Part shown: piece after piece, positions 16,932 through 24,897 of the stretch | Layout: every line of letters begins with the position of its first letter | Position numbering within the stretch: the stretch's first letter is position 1 | Assembly: GCA_903875215.1 (NCBI GenBank) | Contig: CAIQVH010000010.1 | Span: 62,001 to 126,000 of the forward strand | DNA: 64,000 nucleotides | Origin: an uncultured Anaerolineae bacterium | GTDB taxonomy: Bacteria; Chloroflexota; Anaerolineae; Anaerolineales; Villigracilaceae | Reading direction: 5' to 3' | Notes under the pieces: model-generated | Seen by the model: the letters and a program-made list of their open reading frames with translations, nothing else | Databases searched by the model: none | What the model was told of the DNA's origin: nothing | Position numbers and translations under genes: made by a program

Positions 16932-18518
16932 ATGCCAACCAACCGCCTCGGCTGCCTCTCCCCACTCGCCATTCTCGGCACTCTCCTGACGCTCGCCGCC
17001 CTCGTCGCCGCTGAGTTCTTCAGCGGAAACAGCCTGTTCGCCCCCGGGGCGCTCAACGCCGAACCTGGCGGCGCGCTGAGAGGCCACATCTCCCATGCCG
17101 AATTTGCAAAAGAGTGCGGCTTATGTCACGCCGCCCCCTGGAGCGCTCAAGGCATGTCCGACCTTTGCCAGACCTGCCACACCAGCATCGCCGCCGAACT
17201 GGAGAATCCCACCAGCCTGCACGGCGCGATCGTCGACCGGCACACCGGCCTGGAATGCCGAACCTGTCATCCCGAACACCGCGGCCCGCACGCCTCGCTG
17301 ACTCTCGCCACCGAACAGGATTTCCCGCACGAAGTGGTCGGCTTTGCCCTTAACGCCCACAACAGCCGCTCCCCCGGCATCCCTTTCACCTGCGCAGACT
17401 GCCACACCACCAACCTGGATGCCTTCATTCCACAGACCTGCCTCGACTGCCATAAACAACTAAACCTGGTCTTCAGCACCGCCCACGTCCTGGAATTCGG
17501 TCTCGATTGCCTGGCCTGCCACGATGGCATCGACCGCTACGGCCAGTTCAGCCACCGCCAGACACAATTCGACTTAACGGGCAAACACAGCCAGACAATT
17601 TGTTCCAAATGTCACCTCAACGCCCGCACCCAGGCCGATTTGCAGCACACCCCCACCAGCTGCCCAGCCTGCCATCTCAGCTCAGATCCCCACAGCGGAC
17701 GTTTCGGACAGGAGTGCGGCACCTGCCACAATCCCAATGGCTGGTCAGACAACGTCAAATTTGACCATACTCTGGCCAGTTTCCAACTTGAAGGCGACCA
17801 TGCCGAAGTCGCCTGCGAAGCATGCCACCTGAACAGACAATTCCAGGGCACACCCAGTGACTGCTTCTCCTGTCACAAACAAATTGACCCCCACCGGGGC
17901 GAATTTGGCACCGACTGCGCCGTCTGCCACAACCCCTCCAGCTGGGATAATGTCCGCGTCGACCACGACTCATTCAATTTCAAACTGACCGGCGCACACC
18001 TGAAAACAGAGTGCACTGCCTGTCACCAAAATGGGGTATTCACCAACACCCCCTCCGACTGCTTCGCCTGCCACCAAAACAAGGACGAACACCAGGGCCG
18101 TTTCGGCACCGACTGCGCCACCTGCCACAGCACCACCGCCTGGGAACCCGCCACATTCGACCATAACCGTTCCAATTTCCCCCTGACCGGCGCTCACAGC
18201 TCCACTGCCTGCGAATCCTGCCATATAAACGGGCAATTCCAGGGGCTCCCGAGCACCTGCGCCAGCTGTCACGGCGACCCAGCCTTCCATGCCGGGCTAT
18301 TCCGCGGGCAGGATTGCTCTGCCTGCCACAGCACCAGCACCTGGGTTCCAGGGGAATTCAATGGCTCGCATCCGGGCATTACCGATGAAGGCGGCTCAGG
18401 CGTCAATCATGGCGGACAGGGATGCCGGTCCTGCCACACCGTCAATCTGAACACAGCCACCTGCACCGCCTGCCACGACAGCAACAATCCCGATGGCAAA
18501 GAAGGTGGAAACGATTGA
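16932..18518 (+). CDS. Twenty-haem c-type cytochrome
   Basis: 528 residues with an N-terminal hydrophobic signal/anchor (about residues 10-27) and twenty CxxCH haem-binding motifs, from CGLCH near residue 62 to CTACH near residue 515. Residues from about 200 to 460 are built from a repeat of about 65 residues containing FG-x-DCA-x-CH, W, FDH, F-x-LTGAH, C-x-x-CH and PS-x-C-x-x-CH. Many extra histidines could be sixth ligands. It is exported and probably forms a haem wire at the cell surface. It closes the operon and is followed by a strong terminator. The electron acceptor is unknown. Confidence 0.93.
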   Translation: MPTNRLGCLSPLAILGTLLTLAALVAAEFFSGNSLFAPGALNAEPGGALRGHISHAEFAKECGLCHAAPWSAQGMSDLCQTCHTSIAAELENPTSLHGAIVDRHTGLECRTCHPEHRGPHASLTLATEQDFPHEVVGFALNAHNSRSPGIPFTCADCHTTNLDAFIPQTCLDCHKQLNLVFSTAHVLEFGLDCLACHDGIDRYGQFSHRQTQFDLTGKHSQTICSKCHLNARTQADLQHTPTSCPACHLSSDPHSGRFGQECGTCHNPNGWSDNVKFDHTLASFQLEGDHAEVACEACHLNRQFQGTPSDCFSCHKQIDPHRGEFGTDCAVCHNPSSWDNVRVDHDSFNFKLTGAHLKTECTACHQNGVFTNTPSDCFACHQNKDEHQGRFGTDCATCHSTTAWEPATFDHNRSNFPLTGAHSSTACESCHINGQFQGLPSTCASCHGDPAFHAGLFRGQDCSACHSTSTWVPGEFNGSHPGITDEGGSGVNHGGQGCRSCHTVNLNTATCTACHDSNNPDGKEGGND

Positions 18519-18534
18519 AAGCCGCCGTAATCAG

Positions 18535-18569
18535 AAAAAAAGCAGACCCACAGGGATCTGCTTTTTTTT
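18535..18569. terminator. Bidirectional terminator after the redox operon
   Basis: Arms AAAAAAAGCAGA (18535-18546) and TCTGCTTTTTTT (18557-18568) enclose a ten-base loop. The MFS gene converges from the right. Confidence 0.9.
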
Positions 18570-18599
18570 AAGGGACTCACCCACCGGCAGCGTTCTCCG

Positions 18600-19904
18600 C
18601 TACTCAGCAGAAGGCAGCTGCAGCGGGGATAATTCCACAGCATCAACGCCGGAGCGTTGATCCTCCACATTAATTACCGCCGGCACCAGGAATGCGCCCG
18701 CCCCGACCAATAAACAGACCACCCCGCCAAAAATATACCAGCTGCGGATCCCGATCCAATCCGACAGCGGACCCGCCACAGCCAGCGAAAGCGGAGTCAT
18801 GGCTGTCGCCGCGCTGCTGACCAGCGACATCACCCGCCCCTGCATCTCCGGCTTGACCGCTGATTGCAGAATGGCATGCAACGGCCCATTGGTGAATGGA
18901 TTCGTCAGACCCATCCAGCCCATGCCAACCAGGGCCAGCCAGAACATATTCGCCGGCGCCAGGCCAATCATCACCACACCCACTCCCAAGCCTATGATAC
19001 CCAGCAGGACGGTTACGATGCGCCGTTTGAACCCACCCCACGCACTGAGCAAAATGCCGCCTACAATCAGCCCTATGCCAAAAAGCGAATCCGTGAGCCC
19101 GAATTCCAGCGCGCCCAGTCCAAAGTAGCGGGTTACCAGCAACGGCATCAGCGAACTCGCCGGGGTAAGCAGAAAATTGAGTAGCACTGCGATCACCAGG
19201 ATGGCCATCAAACCCGGCCAGGAAGCCACGTAGCGAAACCCATCGCGCACATCCTGCCAATAAGAGGTCGTCAACCGGCCATCAGTAGTCTGTTCCCGAG
19301 CCGGCTGCGGAATGGCAATCATCAGCAACGGGAAAATCGCCAGCAGCGCGGTGACAATGTCAATCATCAGCACACCCTGGGTCGAAAGCAAGCCAATGAG
19401 CAGCGCGCCACTGGGCGGCGCAACAATGCTCACCAGCCCTCCCAGCGTCTGCTGCATCCCAGCCACCCGCCCAAGCTCTTCCTTTGGCACCATCAATGAC
19501 GTGGAAGCCGCCATCGCCGGCCAGTGGAACGCCCCACCCGCCGAGCGGATTAACAGGATGGCAAAAATCTCCCAGACCTGTACCTTGCCAGCCCAGAACA
19601 ATCCCGCCAGCCCCAAAGTGGACAGCGCAATCACACCATCCGCCACAATCATCACCATACGGCGATTCCAACGATCAACCAACGCCCCAACAAACGGACC
19701 CAGCACCACCTGCGGCAACATGGCTACCAGTGTTGCAGTCGCCAGGATAGTGGCAGAGCCCGTCTGCCGGGTCAAATACCAGACCAAGGCAAACTGCACC
19801 AGCGCAGAGCCAAACAGCGAAAATGCCTGGCCAGTGAAAATGGTAAAGAATTTTGGCTTCCAGTTCTGCAAAAACTCGTCCGATGAGATTTGGGTAATAT
19901 TCAT
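18600..19904 (-). CDS. MFS efflux transporter
   Basis: 434 residues, twelve predicted helices. It has the MFS loop motif after the second helix (GALVDRWNRR) and the overall composition of the EntS/MefA exporter family (TIFTGQAFSLFGSALVQFALVWYL at the start). Substrate unknown; relatives export siderophores or macrolides. It is monocistronic with its own promoter. A distant relative of the same family lies at 25838-27070. Confidence 0.88.
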   Translation of the reverse strand: MNITQISSDEFLQNWKPKFFTIFTGQAFSLFGSALVQFALVWYLTRQTGSATILATATLVAMLPQVVLGPFVGALVDRWNRRMVMIVADGVIALSTLGLAGLFWAGKVQVWEIFAILLIRSAGGAFHWPAMAASTSLMVPKEELGRVAGMQQTLGGLVSIVAPPSGALLIGLLSTQGVLMIDIVTALLAIFPLLMIAIPQPAREQTTDGRLTTSYWQDVRDGFRYVASWPGLMAILVIAVLLNFLLTPASSLMPLLVTRYFGLGALEFGLTDSLFGIGLIVGGILLSAWGGFKRRIVTVLLGIIGLGVGVVMIGLAPANMFWLALVGMGWMGLTNPFTNGPLHAILQSAVKPEMQGRVMSLVSSAATAMTPLSLAVAGPLSDWIGIRSWYIFGGVVCLLVGAGAFLVPAVINVEDQRSGVDAVELSPLQLPSAE

Positions 19905-19950
19905 TCTAATCTCTCAATAATTAATATACGGCTTGTTTTTATTTATTTTT

Positions 19951-19978
19951 ATTCTATTCTTAATCAATATTTTGTCAA
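19951..19978 (-). promoter_or_regulatory. Promoter of the MFS gene
   Basis: Minus strand: -35 TTGACA (19973-19978), 16-base spacer, -10 TAGAAT (19951-19956), in an A/T-rich stretch. Confidence 0.7.
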
Positions 19979-19983
19979 TAGGC

Positions 19984-20029
19984 TTTAATTAAAAAAGCCG
20001 GGGCATCCAACCCGGCCTTTTTAATTAAA
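19984..20029. terminator. Long bidirectional terminator hairpin
   Basis: Left arm TTTAATTAAAAAAGCCGGG and its near-exact complement on the right (one base indel) around GCATCCAA. It ends the minus-strand etfBA transcript eight bases past its stop. Confidence 0.9.
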
Positions 20030-20036
20030 CGGGCGT

Positions 20037-21026
20037 TTACTTGCCCAACTTTTGTTTAAAGGCAGCCGTCAACGCCGGCAGGATGGTGAACAGGTCGCCC
20101 ACCACGCCAAATCGCGCCGCCTGAAAAATCGGCGCTTCGGCGTCCTTATTGATCGCCACCACCAGCTTGGCACTGCGAATTCCAACCACATGCTGGATGG
20201 CCCCAGAAATGCCCGCCGCAATGTAGAGATCGGGAGCAACCACCTTCCCCGTCTGCCCAACCTGGTGCGCGTACGGAATATACCCCGCATCCACCACAGC
20301 CCGCGAGGCGCCCACCGCGCCACCCAACAGGCCCGCCAGTTCGCCGAGCAATTCAAAGCCCTTTTGAGCCGTTGCGGCTTCATCCAATCCCAGCGCAGGA
20401 GCATTGCTCACGCCCCGGCCGCCAGCCACGATCACCCCGGCATCCGCCAGGCTGACACTGCTTTCGCTCGCCGCATATCCCGCCACCGTTGTCAGGGCTT
20501 TGCCGGCTGCCGAAACCTGTCTGGGCGTTCCGCTACGCCCCGGGACACGCGCAGGCCGCGGGAAAGCGCGTGCGCGCAGCAGCACAAACTGCGGCCTCGC
20601 CGCGCAGATTGTTTTCTCGAACAATTTGCCTTCGTAGATGGGTCGAATAGCGCTGACCTGCTCGCCATCGAATTCCAACGCACCCACATCCGTCAGCACG
20701 CCGCTTTGCAGATCAATGGCCGACATGGCGGCCACCTCGCGTGTGCGTGTCGTTGCCGGAAGCAGGATCAGGGCGGGAGCATCCTCCGCCAGCACCGCAC
20801 TCAAAGTGGAGGCATAGGTCTCCGGGCGGAAATCCACCAGGGCGGCATCATCAGCGACGATGATTTCATCCGCGCCATATTCAAACGCCTGTCCAACAAT
20901 TTCCGCGACGCCGGAGCCAAACACCAGCCCAACCGCTTCGCCAAAAGATTTGGCCACACCCAGCGCTTCCCAGGCCGCCGGTACAACCTCACCCCGAAAA
21001 TGATCGAGATAGACGTATGTTTTCAT
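20037..21026 (-). CDS. etfA: Electron transfer flavoprotein alpha subunit
   Basis: 329 residues. The N-terminal half is the nucleotide-binding-like domain. The C-terminal half carries the FAD-binding signature (VIVAGGRGVSN, GASRAVVDAGYIPYAHQVGQTGKVVAPDLYIAAGISGA shortened here to key parts, VVAINKDAEAPIF). With EtfB it shuttles electrons between flavin dehydrogenases and a quinone or ferredoxin partner. Its start overlaps the etfB stop in an ATGA. No acyl-CoA dehydrogenase or EtfX is nearby, so the partner dehydrogenase is encoded elsewhere. Confidence 0.96.
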   Translation of the reverse strand: MKTYVYLDHFRGEVVPAAWEALGVAKSFGEAVGLVFGSGVAEIVGQAFEYGADEIIVADDAALVDFRPETYASTLSAVLAEDAPALILLPATTRTREVAAMSAIDLQSGVLTDVGALEFDGEQVSAIRPIYEGKLFEKTICAARPQFVLLRARAFPRPARVPGRSGTPRQVSAAGKALTTVAGYAASESSVSLADAGVIVAGGRGVSNAPALGLDEAATAQKGFELLGELAGLLGGAVGASRAVVDAGYIPYAHQVGQTGKVVAPDLYIAAGISGAIQHVVGIRSAKLVVAINKDAEAPIFQAARFGVVGDLFTILPALTAAFKQKLGK

Positions 21027-21793
21027 AGCACCTTCTCCGCCAGAATTTTATCCACCAGCGCCGTGGCGATGGCTTCGGGGGTTTCACCGCTAATCAGCTC
21101 ACAGGCGGCCTCGCGCAGCGGCGGATCAAGCAGTTGCAGGCGCGTGACAACCGCCGCGGGGACCGAAACGCCCAGATCGGCCAGCGTCCAGACCGGGATG
21201 ACCGCCTTGGAGGCCTTACGAATCCCCATAAAAGATGGGTAGCGCGGCTCACCGATGCTCTGGATGACACTCATCACGGCTGGCAGAGACGCACAGACGG
21301 TTTGCTTGCCTTCTTCGATGGTACGTTCGACGGTGGCTTCAACACTGCCAAGTTCGATCTTGCCCACGAAGCTGAGCAAAGGCCAGCCGAGAATGCGCGC
21401 CGTTTGAGCTGCGGTGACGCCAGCTCCGTTATCGAGTGTCTGGCGGCCAAAGATGACCAGGTTGGCATCCCCAATTTTTTGAATTGCGGCTGCCAGCAGT
21501 CGCGCAGCCCCCTGGCTGTCGAACGTTTCCAGCGCCGGGTCAGAGACGAGAATAGCCTCGTCGGCCCCCATGGCCAGGGCGTGTTTGAGCGCTTCCCGCG
21601 CGGTATCCGGCCCCAGGCAGAGCGCAGTCACCGTCGCGCCGCTGGCATCCCGTTGCTGGAGCGCGGCTTCAACCGCGTATTCATCGAACGGGTTGATGAC
21701 AAGCGGCGACTCGCCCCACGAAACCTGCCCATTCTGCGCCGTTACCTTGGCTTCAGAGTCGGGCACTTGCTTAATGCAGGTGATTATTTTCAA
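21023..21793 (-). CDS. etfB: Electron transfer flavoprotein beta subunit
   Basis: 256 residues. Family features: CIKQVPDSEAKV at the N-terminus, NPFDEYAVEAAL, a nucleotide-loop region around LGPDTAREALKHALAMGADEAI, and LPAVMSVIQSIGEPRYPSFMGIRKA. A strong ribosome site, AAAGGAGGAG, precedes the start. It heads the etfBA unit. A small unknown gene (21850-22137) lies upstream, separated by a short hairpin (GCACAG and CTGTGC around 21820-21840). Confidence 0.96.
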   Translation of the reverse strand: MKIITCIKQVPDSEAKVTAQNGQVSWGESPLVINPFDEYAVEAALQQRDASGATVTALCLGPDTAREALKHALAMGADEAILVSDPALETFDSQGAARLLAAAIQKIGDANLVIFGRQTLDNGAGVTAAQTARILGWPLLSFVGKIELGSVEATVERTIEEGKQTVCASLPAVMSVIQSIGEPRYPSFMGIRKASKAVIPVWTLADLGVSVPAAVVTRLQLLDPPLREAACELISGETPEAIATALVDKILAEKVL

Positions 21794-21849
21794 GGCTCCT
21801 CCTTTGGTTGCCTGGAGTCAGGCACAGCATGAGTCTGTGCTGCTCCAGC

Positions 21850-22137
21850 TTATAAAATTTTGATTGCCTGGAAGATTTTTCCGTTTTTCAAATTCAGTTC
21901 ACAGGAATGGCCGCTTACCGTATACGCAGAAATCGTTTCATCATCATTCAGCCGCACCCGCGAATACAACGTATTGGGATCGGGTTTTTCGGCGGCCCAG
22001 ACCAATACACCCGAGCCGCCCAGACAATATAAATTGGACTCGCCCCTGGGGAAACCGTCCAATGCTTCAAGAACCAACAATCCGACCTTGGTTACAATGG
22101 TCTTAACCGCCTGTGTGTGCAAAGGTGCAAAATCCAT
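21850..22137 (-). CDS. Small conserved-looking protein of unknown function
   Basis: 95 residues, no signal peptide or membrane helix. It reads as an alternating alpha/beta protein: an N-terminal helix (LHTQAVKTIVTKVGLLVLEAL), then strands ending in INLK-type segments (CELNLKNGKIFQAIKIL). AAGG lies upstream of the ATG. It is in the same direction as etfBA. I do not recognise the family. Coding-like composition and position support a real gene, with moderate confidence. Confidence 0.5.
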   Translation of the reverse strand: MDFAPLHTQAVKTIVTKVGLLVLEALDGFPRGESNLYCLGGSGVLVWAAEKPDPNTLYSRVRLNDDETISAYTVSGHSCELNLKNGKIFQAIKIL

Positions 22138-22252
22138 TTTATCGCCTTCTTGATGAAATGCCTTGATTATAAGCTCGAAAAATGCTTTGCATCAGCCTCG
22201 CTTACAAGCGCCAGCCGGGCCATTGGTTTGCCAGCTTGGGTTTGATTATATC

Positions 22253-22282
22253 AAACCTACCTACCGTTCGGTAGGTAGGTTT
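22253..22282. repeat. Perfect 14-bp inverted repeat, possible operator
   Basis: Arms AAACCTACCTACCG (22253-22266) and CGGTAGGTAGGTTT (22269-22282) are separated by two bases. The layout resembles operators bound by TetR-family dimers (ACCTACC and GGTAGGT half-sites). It lies 35 bases upstream of the tRNA-Leu promoter. There is no T tract, so a terminator is unlikely. Confidence 0.7.
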
Positions 22283-22316
22283 CGGGAATCGCCCCTGGAA
22301 TTTCAGGACTAACGGG

Positions 22317-22344
22317 TTGACAAATTACCAAAGTAGAGTAAAAT
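22317..22344 (+). promoter_or_regulatory. Promoter of tRNA-Leu
   Basis: -35 TTGACA (22317-22322), 16-base spacer, -10 TAAAAT (22339-22344), 31 bases before the tRNA. Confidence 0.8.
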
Positions 22345-22375
22345 ACCATCCGCTCAAGCCAGAACACATCAATTT

Positions 22376-22457
<82 letters not shown>

Positions 22458-22460
22458 CAC

Positions 22461-22490
22461 AAAAAGCCTCGCGAAATGCGAGGCTTTTTG
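22461..22490 (+). terminator. Terminator of tRNA-Leu
   Basis: Perfect 12-bp hairpin AAAAAGCCTCGC (22461-22472) and GCGAGGCTTTTT (22478-22489), starting three bases after the tRNA. Confidence 0.95.
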
Positions 22491-22521
22491 TGTGCCGAAA
22501 ACTGGAGGATACCCTGAGGTA

Positions 22522-23349
22522 CTAACCGTACAATTCCTTGCGAAAAAACTCAGGCAGGGCAAATGCCGCCCGGTGGACTTCCGGGTTGAGATATTCGTTC
22601 CCGCCGGGCGGGTAAGGGGTTTTCAGGCCATTTGTCCAGGGTGTATCAGAGACATACATAAACCCGATCCCGCCACCGGGGTAGGTGGGGATTTGGGCGT
22701 AGTAATAGGCCGGGTTTTTGCTGAGGGCGCAGGCCGATTGGTAAATGCTCTTGATCAGCGCAGTGTCAAAGTACGGCTGCTCACACTGCGTAGCCGCCGC
22801 GCCGCCCGGGGCCAGCGCGCGAACCATCAGCCGGTAAAATTCATCCGAAAACAGGCGTTCCGCCATCCCGATTGGATCAGTCGTATCAGAAATGATGACA
22901 TCAAACTGGCCAGGGTTTTCTTCCAGATACCCGAAAGCGTCTCTCACCAGCAGTGTGGCGCGAGGATCTGCCCATGGATCGCCAAAATTTGGAAAATACT
23001 GGCGACTTAAATCAACCACGCGCCGGTCGAGTTCGCAGACAACCACCTGCTCAACCTGTGGATAGCGCAATACCTGCCGTAACGAGCCACCATCTCCGCC
23101 GCCAACGATTAATACCCGTCGGGGCGCACCAACCGCCAGCATGGGTACATGGACAATCATCTCGTGGTAACCCATGTTATCCTGCTCGGTCAGCTGGATG
23201 ATTCCATCCAAAACCAATGCGTTCCCAAAATATTCCGTCTCGATCACCTGTAAATGCTGGAACTCCGTCTGCTCATCGGCCAGGATGCGCCTGACATGCA
23301 GAGATTTTCGATAGTATGGATGCAGTTCTTCGGTAAACCAGATGCTCAT
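22522..23349 (-). CDS. speE: Spermidine synthase
   Basis: 275 residues, full length. It transfers aminopropyl from decarboxylated AdoMet to putrescine. Motifs: YFGNALVLDGIIQLTEQDN, GYHEMIVHVP, VLIVGGGDGGSLRQVLRYP (the cofactor glycine loop), and DVIISDTTDPIGMAE (active-site Asp region). It starts in an ATGA overlap with the end of speD, so the two are coupled. Its cofactor requires an active AdoMet decarboxylase, and the adjacent SpeD lacks the usual catalytic serine. Confidence 0.95.
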   Translation of the reverse strand: MSIWFTEELHPYYRKSLHVRRILADEQTEFQHLQVIETEYFGNALVLDGIIQLTEQDNMGYHEMIVHVPMLAVGAPRRVLIVGGGDGGSLRQVLRYPQVEQVVVCELDRRVVDLSRQYFPNFGDPWADPRATLLVRDAFGYLEENPGQFDVIISDTTDPIGMAERLFSDEFYRLMVRALAPGGAAATQCEQPYFDTALIKSIYQSACALSKNPAYYYAQIPTYPGGGIGFMYVSDTPWTNGLKTPYPPGGNEYLNPEVHRAAFALPEFFRKELYG

Positions 23350-23753
23350 ATCGCCTCAGGAATCTGTTCAGAAACGAGGGAAACGGCCGGCCGGAACAGT
23401 TCGGTATCCCGGTCCAGTTTGCAGATGCTGAAATGTGTGGCGCCAAACTCATCCCGAATGCGCTCAATGAGCGGAAGTAAATCTTTGCCGATGGCGCAGG
23501 TGAACAAGTCAATGGCACAATAGCCATATTCAGGCCAGGCGTGCAAGCTTGCGTGAGGCTCTGCGAGCAACAAAAAGCAAGTAAAGCCGTGCGGGCTGAA
23601 CTTGTATAAGCCCTCGTCCACTACCGTCAGGCCGCTATCGCGAACAGCGCGAGAAAAGCTCTGATAAGCGCGCTCGCTATCCAGGAGCATGGTTCGGTTG
23701 CAGTTGGAGAGATCAACCAGATAATGCTCTCCGAGTTTCAGAGACGTGTTCAC
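23346..23753 (-). CDS. speD: S-adenosylmethionine decarboxylase-like protein lacking the pyruvoyl serine
   Basis: 135 residues, the size of the bacterial class 1B proenzyme. GTG start at 23753 with GGAGGT just upstream. The active-site block reads AEPHASLHAWPEYG where the family has (S/A)ESH-x-(S/T)-x-H-x-WPE. Glu65 is kept, but the self-processed serine that becomes the pyruvoyl cofactor is Pro66 (codon CCT). The other catalytic residues, His71 and Cys86 (DLFTC), are present at the expected spacing. Cleavage and pyruvoyl formation cannot occur in the usual way. The frame is intact and coupled to speE, so this is not an obvious pseudogene; it may be a regulatory partner or a changed enzyme. 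Confidence 0.85.
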   Translation of the reverse strand: MNTSLKLGEHYLVDLSNCNRTMLLDSERAYQSFSRAVRDSGLTVVDEGLYKFSPHGFTCFLLLAEPHASLHAWPEYGYCAIDLFTCAIGKDLLPLIERIRDEFGATHFSICKLDRDTELFRPAVSLVSEQIPEAI

Positions 23754-24050
23754 TCTACCTCCAGGGATCGGATTTCATAACGAATGCGCATTATCCTTCA
23801 GGATGGCGTAGTGTCCATATCTCCAGTCCATGAATTATCATCAAGTTTTTTTGTCAAAATCCGCATTATCCGCATCGAATCCAAAAATTAGTGCGGATTA
23901 AGCACAATTAAAGAAAATCCCTGCATGCTTCTCGCCAAGCCCTTTAACGATTGCGCAAAAACAACAGGCCGAAAATGCCGATTTTGCAGCGGGCGGTTAT
24001 GGTAAGATTAACCCGTCACCTGATCCTGCCATATCACCCTCTCACCCGCT
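23754..24050. other. Intergenic region between divergent speD and the NAD synthetase genes
   Basis: 297 bases without a gene. The 10-mer CGCATTATCC occurs twice (23787-23796 and 23862-23871) and a related CCGCAT follows at once, suggesting operator-like repeats upstream of speD. The speD ribosome site GGAGGT lies at the left edge. I see no convincing sigma-70 promoter for the rightward genes beyond a TAAGAT at 24003-24008. Confidence 0.4.
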
Positions 24051-24896
24051 ATGAAACTCACCCTGGCTCTGGCTCAAATCAATACCAAACTCGGCGATAT
24101 CGACGCCAATCTTGAAAATCACCTTGCCCTGGCACACTCCGCCTGGAAACAAGGCGCTGACCTGCTCATCTTTCCCGAACTCTCCCTGACCGGCTATGTC
24201 CTGCAGGATCTGGCCGCCAGCGTAGCCCGCCTCCCCAACGACCAGGACCCGCACCTGCGCAAACTTCTACAAGCCTCCAAAGATTTGGATATGATCGTCG
24301 GGTTTGTCGAAGCCGATTCGCGCCACCGCTTCTACATTGCCTCCGCCTACCTCTCAGACGGAAAAATCACCCATCTCCACCGTAAAGTTTACCTGCCCAC
24401 CTACGGAATCTTCGACGAAAAACGCTACTTCGCCGCCGGAAACAGCTTCCGCGCCTTCGATACCAAATTCGGCCGCGCCGGAATTCTGATCTGCGAAGAC
24501 TTCTGGCACGTTTCCTCGCCCTACACTCTCTGGCTCGACGGCGCAGACCTGTTTTTCTTGACCTCCGCTTCGCCAGGGCGCGGCATCACCGATGAAATCA
24601 TTGGCTCAGCCCAGTGGGTACAGGATATCAACCGCGCCTACTCCGGGCTGTTCACCTCCTTTTTCGCGCACGCCAATCGCGTCGGGTTTGAAGACGGCCT
24701 GAACTTCTTCGGCGGCTCAACCGTTTTCGACCCGGATGGCCGCCTGGTGACCCGGGCACCCTTTAACGAAGAAGGACTGACCCTGGCCGAGCTTGACCTC
24801 GCCCAACTCCGCCGCACCCGCACCCGCCTGCCGCTGCTGCGAGACGAACAACCCGAACTTGTTCAGCGCGAACTCCAGCGCATCCTCGGAAAGTAA
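24051..24896 (+). CDS. Nitrilase-family amidohydrolase, probable glutaminase partner of NadE
   Basis: 281 residues, carbon-nitrogen hydrolase fold. The catalytic triad is visible: Glu in FPELSLTGY, Lys in HRKVYLPTYG, and Cys in ILICEDFWH. These segments resemble the N-terminal glutaminase domain of glutamine-dependent NAD synthetases. The next gene, two bases downstream, is the synthetase domain as a separate protein, so the pair probably forms a two-subunit enzyme in which this subunit frees ammonia from glutamine. Confidence 0.88.
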   Translation: MKLTLALAQINTKLGDIDANLENHLALAHSAWKQGADLLIFPELSLTGYVLQDLAASVARLPNDQDPHLRKLLQASKDLDMIVGFVEADSRHRFYIASAYLSDGKITHLHRKVYLPTYGIFDEKRYFAAGNSFRAFDTKFGRAGILICEDFWHVSSPYTLWLDGADLFFLTSASPGRGITDEIIGSAQWVQDINRAYSGLFTSFFAHANRVGFEDGLNFFGGSTVFDPDGRLVTRAPFNEEGLTLAELDLAQLRRTRTRLPLLRDEQPELVQRELQRILGK

Positions 24897-24897
24897 T

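Noticed and set aside
20052-21242. 396-codon open frame opposite etfA and etfB
   Set aside because: Antisense shadow of clear etf genes; no recognisable motif.
23346-23753. speD as a simple pseudogene
   Set aside because: The frame is full length, has a good ribosome site, keeps the other catalytic residues and is translationally coupled to speE; only one residue is changed.
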